From NCBI GenBank assembly GCA_932521035.1, contig OW051496.1:1426001-1490000 (forward strand): a stretch of 64,000 nucleotides of DNA, written 5' to 3'. Each line of letters opens with the position of its first letter. Within the stretch, counting starts at the first letter, position 1. Made by a program: the position numbers and the translations under genes. The stretch is from Oscheius dolichura. Its lineage: Eukaryota; Nematoda; Chromadorea; Rhabditida; Rhabditidae. Under the pieces are notes generated by a model. The model was not told where the DNA came from and did no database searches. It saw nothing but the letters and a program-made list of their open reading frames with translations. Below are positions 1-11,385 of this stretch, piece by piece.

Positions 1-41
1 GTCAAGATATCACAGGAAGAAGTTCAACTTTTATACTCAGA

Positions 42-426
42 TCAAGGTATAAGATCAGCGAGGATGAAGGTTCCTGACGAGTTGCAGCACAACTCTGCTT
101 TGTCGATTATCACCGAGTCGTTGTTCTGTTTGGCGGCATCCTCTCTGGCCTCGGCGGTAACACTCTTACAACTCTCCACGAAGCTCTGAAATAATAGATA
201 TTGAAGATGATGAATATTGATGAAAAAATTAACAACGTTTCTCAAATAGGAAAAAGGGAACGAAATGTTACCGTGCTGTTTTCATATTCGTTCGTTTCGT
301 CGCAGACGAAATGCATAATCTGCAATTGAACTCCGTCGTAGCTCATGTCGATCGTATTCCTGAAAAAAAAGGCAACTCGTCCGGGCTGATCATCCCCGCC
401 CGTAAATTCACACAAAGTAATTAATA
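42..426 (-). CDS. 3' exons of an unrecognised gene (partial)
   Basis: Two exons join in frame on the minus strand: about 426-272 and 185-42, ending at a stop at 42. The intron has a GTAAC donor and a TTTCAG acceptor. The peptide contains GGDDQPGRVAFFFRNTIDM, then FVCDETNEYENS, then AELCCNSSGTFILADLIP at the C-terminus. The several cysteines suggest an extracellular protein. I do not recognise the family. The 5' exons were not identified; about 430-660 lies upstream and holds no clear exon on this strand. Confidence 0.5.
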
Positions 427-624
427 CTAGATATATCTATCGCAAAATCGTAATAAATTACTCTCTAGTTGTCTTGGTTCTTGGCATTGTTTCTCCCCTG
501 GCTTCTAGTGCCGTTTACGCGGAGCTGCCACCCAAAAATTGACTTCCTCTGCAGCTTTTGTTAGTTTTCGGCGGCCCAATCCGATCGATCGTCTAGAACT
601 CATCGAAACAAAGTTTCGGCTCCT

Positions 625-711
625 TATAAACGCCGCATATTCGCTTTCTTCTCATTGCGCCCAGAGCCATGAAGATGAAGGCGACTCTCGTCTTCCTTTG
701 TGCTCTTCCAG
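625..711 (+). pseudogene. promoter-like sequence plus a signal-peptide exon (truncated)
   Basis: A TATA-like TTATAAACG near 625 is followed by an ATG at 669 and a hydrophobic start, MKMKATLVFLCALPA, which looks like a secretory signal. No continuing exon is visible. From about 737 the sequence switches to a block shared with 7242-7378. It may be a gene start cut off by rearrangement, or chance. Confidence 0.25.
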
Positions 712-779
712 CTGAAAAAAAAACCCAGCGGAAAAATCGACGACCGGCTGCTTTCATGGTTCAAAAAATACTGCACTAC

Positions 780-1633
780 TCGATAAAATTGTAGCCACAG
801 ACCTTTTCCAGCCTTCCTCTGTCATCAAATTGACCTTCTTCGCGCCCAGCTGCTCCACCGTATTCTCCAGCGATCCTGCGGATATGCCGAAGTCTGCCAA
901 TTTTGGTTGGGTGCCTGCAGCCACAAGGATACTGTAATAAAAAAATGATAGAAAGAATCTTCCTTACTTTGCAGGCTTTACATCACGGTGAATAATCCTG
1001 TTGTTATGGAGATACTCCAATCCCAGTCCCGTTTGGGTTATCCAGCGATACATTTGTGCTTTATCATAAATTTTTGAGCCGTCATGAATCACTAAAATTT
1101 GTTTTTATTGAAAATTGAATGGAGCCCAACCATCACGAAGGCTTCCTCCGATGTATTCCATAACGTAGCCCGTATATATTGTTTTATCAATTTCATTATA
1201 AAGAATTCCGTATAGACGGACAATATTGGGGTGTTTGTGCTGAAATGATCAATGAAAAGGAGACAGATTCACAATAGGATGACTACGAAGAATCAGACTT
1301 TATTCTAGTGAGCTTTTAGACAGGCCTGCCCTTTATATTCCATGATCAACGAAACGAAACCTGCCTTTAGAAGAATTTCCACCTCATTTCTGTATCGACC
1401 AGGCGGAGTTTTGTTTGTCCAATTGTATGATTGCGATTTGGCTAAAATATTGCTCTAATTTGTCTGGAAATCAAGAACTAACCCATATTTGCCGTGCTCC
1501 GCTTTGTAAACTCTCCCTCCTGTCCCATTGGCTAGTGCCGTCAAATTATTAAAATCCGTCAAAACGTAGTAGAAGGGTTATAATAATAAATCAATGTGCG
1601 ACGAAATTAGAGCCTACCTGTTGATGATTCCAT
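780..1633 (-). pseudogene. protein kinase fragment, N-lobe to DFG
   Basis: Read on the minus strand, several exons encode the first half of a protein kinase. They include a Gly-loop-like NGTGGRVYKAEHGKYG, an alpha-C helix with RNEVEILLKA, then HKHPNIVRLYGILYNE, a hinge reading YVMEYIGGSLRD, the catalytic loop LHNNRIIHRDVKP and KLADFGISAG. The hinge and catalytic loop closely resemble the kinases of the kinase-Kelch genes at 23.95 and 57.97 kb. After DFG the frame continues into SLENTVEQLGAKKVN and ends without an APE motif or C-lobe. The acceptor before the Gly loop is not clear. The C-terminal 140 bp recur at 7242-7378. It is best read as a broken family member. Confidence 0.6.
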
Positions 1634-1964
1634 GATGATTACTTCTTGATGTTAGGCGAAAAACTGCAGTGGAAAGGGGACATTAAAAGGTAAGAAAAGA
1701 CTCCACAACGGAGTCGGTTTGAATTTTAAGTATCCCCTATCTTTATTATTCCCATTATTCTTCTTCTTTTCTCACCACACTCCTCCCAAAACTTTCAATT
1801 TACATGATAATAAAGAGAAAACGAGTGGCGACACTGTGAGCCGTAGCTATCGCGCGCCGCGCGAAGCGAGGTCCTGGAAACTAAAAACGGAAAAAATAGC
1901 CAAAATATTTTTGAAGTGTTTTTCGCTGCAGGACCAGGGATGGGCGGATAAGGGAATTTTGGTC

Positions 1965-2040
1965 CAGACAAACGGATAACGGATAATCCCGGATAATGGA
2001 AGTTATCCGGGATTTCCGGATAAATTCGGATAATTTCCTA
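1965..2040. repeat. GGATAA-rich degenerate tandem repeat
   Basis: The motif GGATAA and its complement TTATCC recur many times over about 75 bp. The stretch is preceded by CCAGGGATGGGCGG. A related GGATTATCC cluster lies near 52390. It resembles other microsatellite-cored repeats in this window. Confidence 0.55.
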
Positions 2041-2132
2041 ATTAGAAGCATTTTACTGAAAAATTTCCATTAGTTATCCCTTACTATTAAAGTGCTATGG
2101 TGTTTGTCTGTCTGTGCGTTGACATGTCGAGA

Positions 2133-2420
2133 TTTCGTGGTGTAGTGGCTAAGAGAGCGGGTGCGCGGTCGGAGAGCTCGCCGGTTCGATCCCCGCTGGC
2201 GTGAAACCTTTTTGCTTTTTTATTTTGAGGTCCTCGACACTGCCCAAGTATTCGTAAAGTATTTTTCGTTGCGGGACCCGTTCCCGGTGGGACCCCAACT
2301 CGCAGGGCTACGGTTCGGTTCCTCCTTCGACCAATTTCTTTTGTTTTGTCTGTTTAGCATTTTTGTTTTGTTATAAAATATTTTCGCTGTGGGACCCGAT
2401 CGTGGTGGAGTAACTTCTTT
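2133..2420 (+). repeat. tRNA-derived SINE-like element, copy 1
   Basis: The head carries an A-box-like TGGTGTAGTGGCTAAGA and, about 45 bp later, a B box GGTTCGATCCC, as in a pol III promoter. It is followed by a body with TTTTATTTTGAGGTCCT and a GGGACCCG segment. The same head and body recur at 36555-36840, so it is a dispersed element and not a functional tRNA gene. The body also recurs without the head at about 1865-1935. Confidence 0.6.
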
Positions 2421-2829
2421 TATTTTGTCTATCTAGCCATAACATCATGATAAAACCGCTGACGAGGTCAGAGCAGAACGTGGTGGGTGGAAGCAGAATG
2501 AAAGATACTTGGAAGGGAAGGAAATTGAGGAGCACGTGAGAATGGAGGAAGAGACGAACGACAGCTCCCCTTGCGAGTGATTATCCTTTGATCAATCGCA
2601 ACCGAGCAGAACGGACGCGGGGGAATTGGTAAGATAGGAAACACCAGGGGAGGGACTGTGAGGTAGAGGAAATGGTGTGGACAGCAGAGATAGATAAACG
2701 GGTGAAGTGAAGAGGGCAGGAGGGAGAGAAGAAGCAACGTGCGAGGAAGGGGAGAGAGGAACTCGGTAGAAAGGATTGTTCGGGAAGCGGAGAAGAGGAA
2801 GTGGGCAAAGGACTGCGAGAGTGGAACAA

Positions 2830-2960
2830 AGGGAAGGACGGGGAGGACGGAACGACAGAAGAGCGGACGGGACTAGACAGGGAGAAGGGGAAAGGACCGG
2901 ACGGGAGGAGGGGGAATGGACTGGACGGAGAGAAGGGGAAGAGCGGACGGGGCTTCCAAG
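2830..2960. repeat. purine-rich minisatellite
   Basis: A G/A-rich stretch contains repeated GGACGGGA, GAGAAGGGGAA and ACTGGACGG units with a period of about 25 bp. Long reading frames here are by-products of the skewed composition. I see no gene. Confidence 0.5.
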
Positions 2961-3211
2961 CGCGAGGTAAGACCACAGCAGCCAACGTCCAGCCGAAGAC
3001 CCCCCGCAGGGGGGTCGAAACGGCTGGTTCTATTTTTATTGAATTAAGCCTATAATATGAACATAACAATTCGAGAAAAGATCATAATCAATAAAAAAGA
3101 AGAAAAATTAAATATTGTAACCAATCAATGGTATGTTACCGTGAAGAAACGACGTACAATTAACGCTTTTGAGTGTATACCTACTTGAGTTCTTGCTTTA
3201 TTTGTAGGGGA

Positions 3212-4420
3212 TTACTCTGTGGAATTAGAAAGGATATCAGCCAAATGGCGGGGAATAACAACTGAAGACATACCATGGCACCCATTGGGAAGCTGGAGAC
3301 CCTCTCTCCAGCTTTTTCCATTAAATATTTCAGTTTTATCGAGAGATATGTCTGCGTCATTCAATCCTCCAATTACAAAAATCTCATTGTCAAGGACTGC
3401 TGCAGAAAAGTAAGATCGGGGTTGTTTCATTGGCGGCAGTTCTTTCCATTTTCCTTTTCCTTCCAAATTGCTCACTTCCAGTACAGTATTGAATTCGGTC
3501 TTTCCATAACCACCTCCCATTAAAATCAGATTATTTCCATAAGAAACGAGAGAATGACAAGCAAGAGGTGTTGGCATATCATTCAGCTCCGTCCAGACAC
3601 CACTCTCCGGGTCGAAACATTCCACACTTTTCAAATGAACACTTTTCAAATGATTCCAACCAGCATATCCACCACAGACGATGAATTTGCCATTATGAAC
3701 TGTTGCAGCTGTATTACTTCGTGAATATTTCATGTCCCTAAAATATTGATTAGCCCTGATTGAGCCTGGTATCAGATGTTGTATCATCTCGTTTGAGAGA
3801 CGAAGCGGCCGTTGGAAACCGAACAGAAGAGAAATATTTGGAAAAGTATTCAACTTACGGCATTTTCATCCATTTGTTCTCCTTTGGATCATATCGTTCC
3901 ACACTTTTCAAGTCGCCCGCGCTATTCCTTCTTCCTAATACCTCTCCTCCAAACACCCAGATGGATCCATTCCATTCCACACTACTATTTGAAATACACC
4001 GCCGGCTCTCATTCATATCTGCCAATCGTATCCATTCCAATGTTTTGTTATCCAATTTGTATAATTCTTTATCCATCCAACCACCGAATATATAGATCTC
4101 TCCTTCCAGATATACTGCACCTCCGGCAACAAGTTTTCTCGGTAATTTCAATTCCAATTTGATCCATTTGTTTTGTTTCAAAATGACCATTTCTATTTCA
4201 TTGTCATATCCTCCAAGGACTAGAATCTAAAAGAATGTTAATTATTCTCTTCCACAATTCCCCACCGTTCCCTTATCCACTTGTCCTGGGATCAATTGTC
4301 TTTTTTCTTCCTGTAAAGCCGTAATAGCATCGGAAACTGAAATTTCTCTCGAGTTCTAAAAGGTTTCAATGATTTCTCACCCCCTTGTTGGATATTCGCT
4401 TCAGAAGGATTAGTTGCCAT
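3212..4420 (-). CDS. coiled-coil head plus Kelch propeller protein (short paralogue)
   Basis: Four exons read in frame: 4420-4381 (MATNPSEANIQQG), a short second exon ending about 4280, 4226-3859, and 3737-3212. The last two encode the Kelch repeats. Blade signatures are visible as ILVLGGY, YIFGGW, WVFGGE, IVCGGY, LILMGGG and FVIGGL, each followed by a W or Y strand. That makes six blades, enough for a closed beta-propeller. The closest relative is at 30683-32441; this copy lacks that gene's internal coiled-coil exons. The protein ends RHLADILSNSTE. There is no BTB or kinase domain. A protein-binding role is an inference from the fold. Confidence 0.8.
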
Positions 4421-4739
4421 TAGAGTAGCTGAAATAGTTTATGGAAAGATTGAGAAATGGGAAAAGTCGATTTGAACAAGGGAAGAGGTAGGGACAGTCC
4501 TTGATAAGGGAGACTTTGATAAGAAACAGAAATTGTTGCGGCTGTCACGTTTGCCAGTGTTTGGATATTGTAATTTTTTGCCGGCGATTCGGATCACTAC
4601 AGTTTTAGCCGGCTACCTTCACAGATTATTGAGAAACAGCTCGACCCCCCTTCCTCCAGAGCCGACTCCCCCTTCTCCAGCACGGTATTCTCCTGCCCAG
4701 CGCCTTCGTCAGACGATGTTGCACCTGCCCCTAGGCATT

Positions 4740-4875
4740 CTCTTTTCGGATCAAAATTTGACAGTCGAAAAAGATCAAACGGTCGAAACTTTCTGCTTCT
4801 CTCTCATTTGACCGGTCAATCTGAACAAACGACAGGTCATACAGACGAACATCTGCCTATTATTAGGGAGGACTA
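4740..4875 (+). repeat. dispersed repeat, copy 1 (GGTCGAAACTTTCTGCTTCT family)
   Basis: This block contains GTCGAAACTTTCTGCTTCTC, a GACAGGTCA motif and CTGCCTATTATTAGGG. It recurs at about 20541-20700 and inverted at about 46032-46222. It is probably a non-autonomous mobile element. The other two copies extend to GCCTCCGGCGGCCTTTGGCC, which is missing here. Confidence 0.6.
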
Positions 4876-6330
4876 GGGAGCCGGTCGGTGTGGGGCAACG
4901 TCCGTGTGCGGTTCTTGCCCGCTTTTGGAGAGGTTCTGAGCGCGTAGTGTGCTTCCGAGACGTGTAATTAGACTATATAGACGTAAAACTAAAAAGCAAA
5001 AGTGTTTGACCGCGACCTTTTGAGCGCGCGACCTGCAGAACGCGCGACCTGCACTTGGCTGCCCGGGTCGCCACACGCTGCTCTTTTGAATGAGCCTACT
5101 CTCGAAGGCCAATTCGAAAAAACGATGTAACATTTTTGAAACTTGGAAGCTCCGTTCCTCCTCTGTACCTCACTGCCAAGCTCTAATATTTTACCCCAGT
5201 ACTCCCCAAGCTTAGCTCTACACAGCGTATGGGGGAGACCGAAAAAAGAGTTCGTTACATAAGAGCTTTTTATATAAAAAGCAGACTAGGCCAGTTATGC
5301 TCATGGGCAAGGGCCTGGGCTCGCGTTTCAGGCTCACCCCGCGCCTTCGGCGGCCGCCGGCTAAAGTGGAATAAAGAAATCGCAACTGGTTCAAACAAAA
5401 ACTGTTGTTGTAATTAAATTCTACGCCAAAAATTTTATATCGGGCGAGAAAATTGGCCCATAACCCCCTAGATTTACAGAGATATACGTCCTTTTGTAAA
5501 AAAACCCAAAAAACGTGAACAAAAAGTGTCAGGTGCTTTTGGCGCGCCTTTGCGGTCCCTATATATAAGGCGATCAATCGAGCAGTGAGTGTATCAAAGG
5601 GTTTTGCCAAGAGAAATCAGGTATAGAAATTAGAACTATTTTTGAATTCAAACGTTCTATAGTAGTTAGTAACTGATAAAAAAGCAGTGCAAAAAAAAGG
5701 CAAAAACGATTTGTCACACGCAGGATTCGAACTGCTGACCTCCAATTTTTGCGAAAATGCCCGAAATTCGGTCCGGTTCTTCTGAAAAGCTGGACCCGGA
5801 AATCCGTGCCGGAACCGGTACTTTTCCTATCCTGTTCCGGGTACCCGGGCAGCCCTGATATGTATGTGAGGAAAGTTAAAATTGCAAGTACAAGAAAAAC
5901 TAAAAAGAGAGAAATTGATAAAGTGGAATAAAGAAATCGCAACTGGTTCCCTCTCTTTTATTGATCGCGGTTATCAGTTCCGTGAGAAATTCACTGTGAC
6001 TTGTCACCGGGTATGAGGAAATGGGCTGGCGACGTTCCAAGAGGAATTCTTTCAACTTCCTACTCGAAGCTAACATGAACGTTTACCTTTCCATGGGCCT
6101 GACTGTCCCGGTTCAACGGATTTCCAAGCTTTTCAGAAGAACGAGACCCGGACCGAAGATTTTTTGAGAGGTTGTACTCGACCCGGACCCGACCCGGACC
6201 CGACCCGGACCCGACCCGAACTGAAAACGCCAGACCCGAACTGAAAACGCCAGACCCGGGCAGCCCTGCCGGAAAATGTTTTTATTAGTCTTTTCACTAA
6301 TTTCAATTTGGCAATATTATGCAACGACTG
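4876..6330. other. repeat-rich region without a convincing gene
   Basis: I see GC-skewed and repeated sequence: a B-box-like GATTCGAAC at about 5722-5735, and the phrase GGAATAAAGAAATCGCAACTGGTTC twice (near 5370 and 5925). An ACCCGG tandem array follows at about 6176-6260. The reading frames here show no family signature. Confidence 0.4.
6176..6260. repeat. ACCCGG tandem array
   Basis: The hexamer-like unit GACCCGGACCCG repeats, then CCAGACCCGAACTGAAAACG occurs twice. The array ends in CCCGGGCAGCCCTG. A related end, ACCCGGGCAGCCCTG, occurs at about 5840. It looks like the core and edge of a microsatellite-like mobile repeat. Confidence 0.55.
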
Positions 6331-8140
6331 GTTTTGTAGGTGAACATTTTTACAGAAAGGTCGTTTTATCTTGGTTTCCCCAAGAAAGAACAGAAAAACG
6401 GGCAAAAATGAAGGGGCTAGGGATAACTTGATTGATGAGGTTGCCCGCACATCCCCAGACCAAGACTAATTCAACTCGAACAGTAGAAGCACCACAGAGC
6501 TTGTACGTCTGCGGCGCGGAAAAGGGGAAAACAATATCATAGTCAAGACAGAAGAAGGAGAGGAGAAGACGAACAGCAGTCACATCATCGACGGAGAGGA
6601 CACTGCCTAAAATGGTGGACATTATTGAGTTTTTAATAAAGCGGGGTTTTTGTTTAAAACTTGGCAAACTACCGAAAAGATATTGAGACTTCGATTCGGG
6701 ACATTCTGGCAAAAAATTGGCACGGGAAAATGTGTCTAGAAAGTAAAAAAGGGAAAAAGGAGACGTACCTCTTTCGCATTCCTCAATTCAGAATAGATGG
6801 ACCGGCCAACAGGTACCAGAATGATAGGAAGAGGCCGAGAGACGCGGCTTCTGCAGATTGGATCGGCAGGAACCTGAACGTCTAGAATAATGAAATTGTA
6901 GAATGCCCAGCAGAGCCAACTTTAGCTGCCCGTTTTCAATGATTGACGAAATGTGGAGACAAAAATTTTACGCGTTTCTTATTTGAGCGCTACTTGTTAT
7001 AGACTGACAGAATTGTACGAAATCTTTTAAAATGCTTACCGTTTATTATCTGTCCTCCTTCCGCGCTCTTCTTCCCCTCTCCTTTCTCCATTTCCCGGAA
7101 CCAACATCCATCGAATTTCAACAAGTTTGGCTCGAGCTGGCCGGCTTAGAAGCCATTGGTCCACTTGTGTCGATGTGACAAGACTTGACGCGGCCTGAAA
7201 CACGTTTATCCAGATTAATTTCAACAAAGGGAAAAATACACGAACGGCTGCTTTCATGGGTCAAAAAATACTGCACTACTCGATAAAATTGTAGCCACAG
7301 ACCTTTTCCAGCCTTCCTCTGTCACCATATTGACCTTCTTCGCGCCCAGCTGCTCCACCGTATTCTCTAGCGATCCTTACCAGTGTTCCACAAGTAGAAG
7401 GACTCCTGAAATGAAAAAAAAAGAGCGAGAACAATGGAAAATGGTGTTAAAAACAAGATTTTTGATGGAATTTAGCCGAAAGAGTAAATTTGAGGGTTCG
7501 AGAACTTTCGGTCTCCCTTGGTGGTGGCCGGAGTCCAGACGATGTATCCAAACACCGCTGTGGCACCGTGGGACAGCGACCACCGGGAGACCGGGCCAGG
7601 ACGCCATCTCTAGAGAGAGAGGCGGCCACGAGAGGCGGATTCCCTCGTGGCGTGTCCTATTGGCTGCCCCTACTACCCGAATTTAGACAAAAGAAAGGCC
7701 CGAATTAACGGGAGACGCAATTTTACGTGGGAAGGAGACCCACAGCGCCGTTTTCTGTCGGGAGAGGCATGACAGAGCGCCGGCCTATGGAGAGGTCCTG
7801 CACGCTTTTCGAAAGTTTGAACAGAAAAATAGAAATAAAGACAACCTGGAACAGAAGACACAGACGACCACCAGCTGCCGAAGAAGAAGCGAGAATGACT
7901 GAAAAGTCGGTAAAAAGCAGTCGACGCACGGTTTTTGACAGGATTTTCAACCAGTCGACTGTTTTCGACAAGACGACTTCTTCTTTTTGGGAAATGAGAG
8001 TTGCGTGTAAAAGGGATGTAGACCGAACTCCATCAGGAGGGAAAGGTGTCGGGTAAAGAAAGTGTTTTTTTGGTTTTCAACGAGGACAAGAGGCACAGTT
8101 TGGCATGCATTGTGCTGGAAGTGCGGAAGACTTTTACCGT
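6331..8140. other. region without a recognisable gene
   Basis: Short open frames occur on both strands, but none shows a domain or a chain of well-spliced exons that I trust. The one identified part is 7242-7378, a near copy of 737-875 (the tail of a kinase fragment). The stretch 7480-7690 is GC-rich and unassigned. Confidence 0.35.
7242..7378 (-). pseudogene. duplicated tail of a kinase fragment
   Basis: This block is almost identical to 737-875. Its minus strand encodes the tail GSLENTVEQLGAKKVN without the preceding DFG. Homology stops abruptly at both ends, so it is a fragmentary duplicate. Confidence 0.65.
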
Positions 8141-8149
8141 TCGTAATAT

Positions 8150-11100
8150 TTATTCTTTTATGCTGTTTTTCAAGTCGTTTTCAACTTCAGCCATCGTTGG
8201 ACGTTTATCAGGATCGATTGCCCAGCAACGGCGAATCAAACTGGCCAGATCGTCGTCAAGATCGTCACGGATAGTTGGATGACAGTCACTGTCTTCATTG
8301 ACTGCATACTTAGATGCGTCAAAATCGCCGTTGAGCCTTAGCGAAAGTTTAAAATTGGCTTCAATTTTTGCATTAAAGAAGTCAGTTGGCCCCCTGAATG
8401 GGATTCAATAATAATTGTGGAAAAGTACCTTCCAGCATGACTCATATTCCAAAGAACCAGGCCGACGCTATACACATCAGCTGGATAACTGTAGGAAGAG
8501 CCGCCAATTCTGTATCCTCCTATAGTTGCCTCTGGTGGCAAATAAAACATAAGTTCGAAGAGAGGCAATCGGTCTAAAAACTCGAGCTGACATAAAAGGC
8601 TGTGTTTGACAATCCGTAGAACAATTTTTAGGGATTCGACTCGCCGACTACTGAGCAAGTACAGTTTTCGAAAGATCGGCATGAGCCGCGTATGAGCTCG
8701 CCTATAAAACAACAAATGACAAAACATGCATTTAGGAGTAAAATCTGCACAACCAAAATAGCCCAGTTTGGCAGCTTTGCCTCCATCGCAAACCAAAATG
8801 CTTAATCAGATAAGTGTTTTTTTTTTCTTATTAAACAAAAACTTTTCTGGTAGGACGCGCCCATGTACAACTCCTTGACTATGACAATAGGCGAGGGCGC
8901 TAGCTAACTGCAGTCCCAAATTTTTCACATCCGCATCGGAGAGAGGATTCGTCCATTTAACTGTAATGGTACCCATCGAATGAGAATTACTAATGCATAC
9001 AATCTTGAAGGGTTCCATCAGCCGCTCCTTCCAACACCAATCCTTCGATTTGTTGTCGCCTTCCAGTGGGGGATGTAAAAGCGACTACTTTAGCAATATT
9101 TTTATGAACCAGCTGTTAAATAATTAGTTTGTTGAGCTAAGTTAAAGGTAATTTACCTCGCTCTCAAATATTATGTTCCTCCAATTTACCACCCTCTCAA
9201 ATATACCTCCTTTCTTGAGAGAAACATATTGTTCAAACAAATTGATCGGAATTCCTTGTTTTTCGTAAGGCTCTATGGCCCAATCATAAAAAGTAGAACC
9301 GAAGCTTTTTATAAGCACAGGCTAATTATTTCTGTAGTCAAGCACCATGTTACTTTCCCAAAAAAAAGCTACCCAAGCATTTACGTAGTAGCAGTGAAAC
9401 ATATTCCTCTTTTCAACTTCGTATCTCCTAATCCTAAGGCTCGAACTTCTTTGAACACATCGTCGTTGTAATTCTCTATTAGAAAGACTTCATTCATTCT
9501 ATTAACACTGAACTTTGGCAACTCCGAGACGATTATTGGGAGGTTTAGGTCGTAGACGACCACACCTGAATAAAAAATTTTGCATTACTGAAAACATATA
9601 CAAAATATATGTAGCCCGTTCCCAAACAAAGAATCAAGCGCTTCGGATCTGTTTACTAATCTCGCTAACTTTCCGTCCAAAAATGCAATCTCTTGAAACT
9701 GAAGCTCTCTTCTTTGGGGTTGAAAACGGGCAATACATTGGAAGGAAAACGTCCCCACATGGGGGCCAGGTATGAGAGTCGGGCTACTTACGTCGTCGCG
9801 GAGCCATACTCTCCTCTTTAGCAGTAGACTTTATATCGGCTATCACACGGTAATATTGCTCAATTTGGGCCATTTTGTCTTGGAAAAATGTATAAATTTC
9901 TGTTATTTCCGGCCTTTCATTGGCGTTGAAACGCCAGCATCTAAATAAAAGATAAAAAGAAGCGAATCTGTTATTAGGGAGCGCGTTAAAGTTGAGCGAA
10001 TTTGGTCGTAGCTCCTTTATTTATGGGTCAAACTCATTCATCTGAAGTGCGCTAGGCAAATAAACACTTTGAAAAATTCAGATCACAAACTTAGCTTTCC
10101 GCTCGGGATCTAAATTTTCTTACTAAAAACCATTTTTTACGGAATTTCTCGGCGAACAGTAATGCCTGCAAGTAACGCCGAAACGCGGTTTGACTAATTT
10201 GCATTCAATTTAGCGACGTTTGCCGACTAGCCACATCTCGCTGCAAGACCAGGACAGTTTTTGTCGCTTTATCGAACGGTATAGGTTTTCGTCTTCTACA
10301 CCGTGTAGGCTACACGCGTGGTCGCGTGGCGAAAAATTCATAGATATATTGTTTCTGCTGACAGTTTGGCTACCCATACTCCTATGAAGGACGCGATTTT
10401 GACGAGGTCATTAGAGGTCGAAAATATTTTTAAGAAAACATATCACCTTTTCACCAAACAAGACATGGCCTCGTCCAAATCATGCGAATCAATAATCGGT
10501 TCATTAAAAAATTCTCCATGGTGGTTTCTCCGGTATTCCAAATGTTTTCGCACACTGCTAAAAACGTACGCTACTCTGGGCATGTGAAATGATCTGACGT
10601 CCTGTGAAAAATCTCCCAAATCGTCATTCCAAGTGAGTAGACGTCTGCCGGATACTTATAGTCACTTTCACGGAACACTTCTGGGGCAATAAAGGGATAT
10701 GTGCCTATTTTACTCAAAATACAAGGTAAATTATTCTATGAACAATATTTACCCTACTGTCCTGGAACTGTTTTCAGATATCTGCCGAACGTGACCAAAA
10801 TCTGTCAGTTTTAAATGATCTCTCTTGTGGAATAGAATGCTATATATGTATAAAACTGGGTAAGATACTAGAAAAAAACAAATTACTTATGCGGTTTGAG
10901 ATCTCCATGGATCATCCCATTCTTATGCAGATACTGTAAGCCATCACATATCTGGGTAATCCACAGAATAACTAGCCGTATAGTATATATTTTCGACGGT
11001 TTGCGGAGTTCTGAATCTTCTTTTAGAATGAAAGGCGGGAAAAGGGCTCTAACCCGATTGACTGGGCGAACGTTCAAGCACACCATTAAAAACACACCGG

Positions 11101-11165
11101 GTGGGCGAACACTCTCCCTCACCACGAAAAGCTGACTCCGAGGACGAATGCCCGCGGGCATTCGT
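8150..11165 (-). CDS. tandem kinase-like/pseudokinase protein, 5' incomplete
   Basis: Two kinase-like domains are read in frame through a chain of good splice sites. Domain 1 (about 11010-9790) has LQYLHKNGMIHGDLKPHN (HRD changed to HGD), KLTDFGHV, a GTYPFIAPEVF segment, YPADVYSLGMTIWEIFHR and RCWRFNANERP. A GTAAGT donor after MAPRR joins it to domain 2 (9563-8150). That domain has LVHKNIAKVVAF, YCHSQGVVHGRVLPEN (HRD changed to HGR), AAKLGYFG (DFG changed to YFG), YLPPEAT, SYPADVYSVGLVLWNM and IRRCWAIDPDKRPTM, then a stop at 8150. Domain 2 should not support normal phosphotransfer. Domain 1 lacks a visible N-lobe: upstream of about 11155 lies a block repeated at 19388. The intact frame argues for function at least until recently. 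Class is TKL/TK-like, from the CW-x-RP motif. Confidence 0.7.
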
Positions 11166-11385
11166 CACAAAAGATGGTTTTTTAAATTTTTTCTTCATTC
11201 TGGTCACGTTATCTCAAAAATAAGGTCCAAATCTTTGCAAATTCGTTCCTTTCTCTAAATACTGCTTATTTTGGAGAGTAGAAGCCATTTAAAGAGGATT
11301 CCTCTCTGTGCTTAGACTTTCTTTATGCCGATTACCAATAACAAACACGGGGTTTAACCAAAAAAATGTATTCTTTAGCAAAGCG
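11155..11385. repeat. duplicated block, also at 19388-19620
   Basis: GGCATTCGTCACAAAAGATG to ACAAACACGGGGTTTAACC matches 19388-19620 almost base for base. Here it abuts the 5' end of the dual kinase-like gene. It may be a mobile or segmental repeat. Confidence 0.7.

Noticed and set aside
2133..2206. Functional tRNA gene
   Set aside because: The head is repeated with the same non-tRNA body at 36555, which fits a SINE better than a tRNA gene.
2581..3069. Long open frame of 162 codons on the minus strand, Pro/Ser-rich
   Set aside because: It lies over a purine-rich minisatellite on the other strand; the composition alone explains the open frame and no splice structure or domain is present.
5715..5790. 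tRNA gene on the minus strand (B-box GTTCGAATCC)
   Set aside because: No A box or D-arm at the right distance and no acceptor-stem pairing; only a B-box-like piece within a repeat.
6661..6885. Small gene starting MANYRKDIETSIRDIL
   Set aside because: No homology recognised, no matching splice signals, and an alternative frame on the minus strand looks equally likely.
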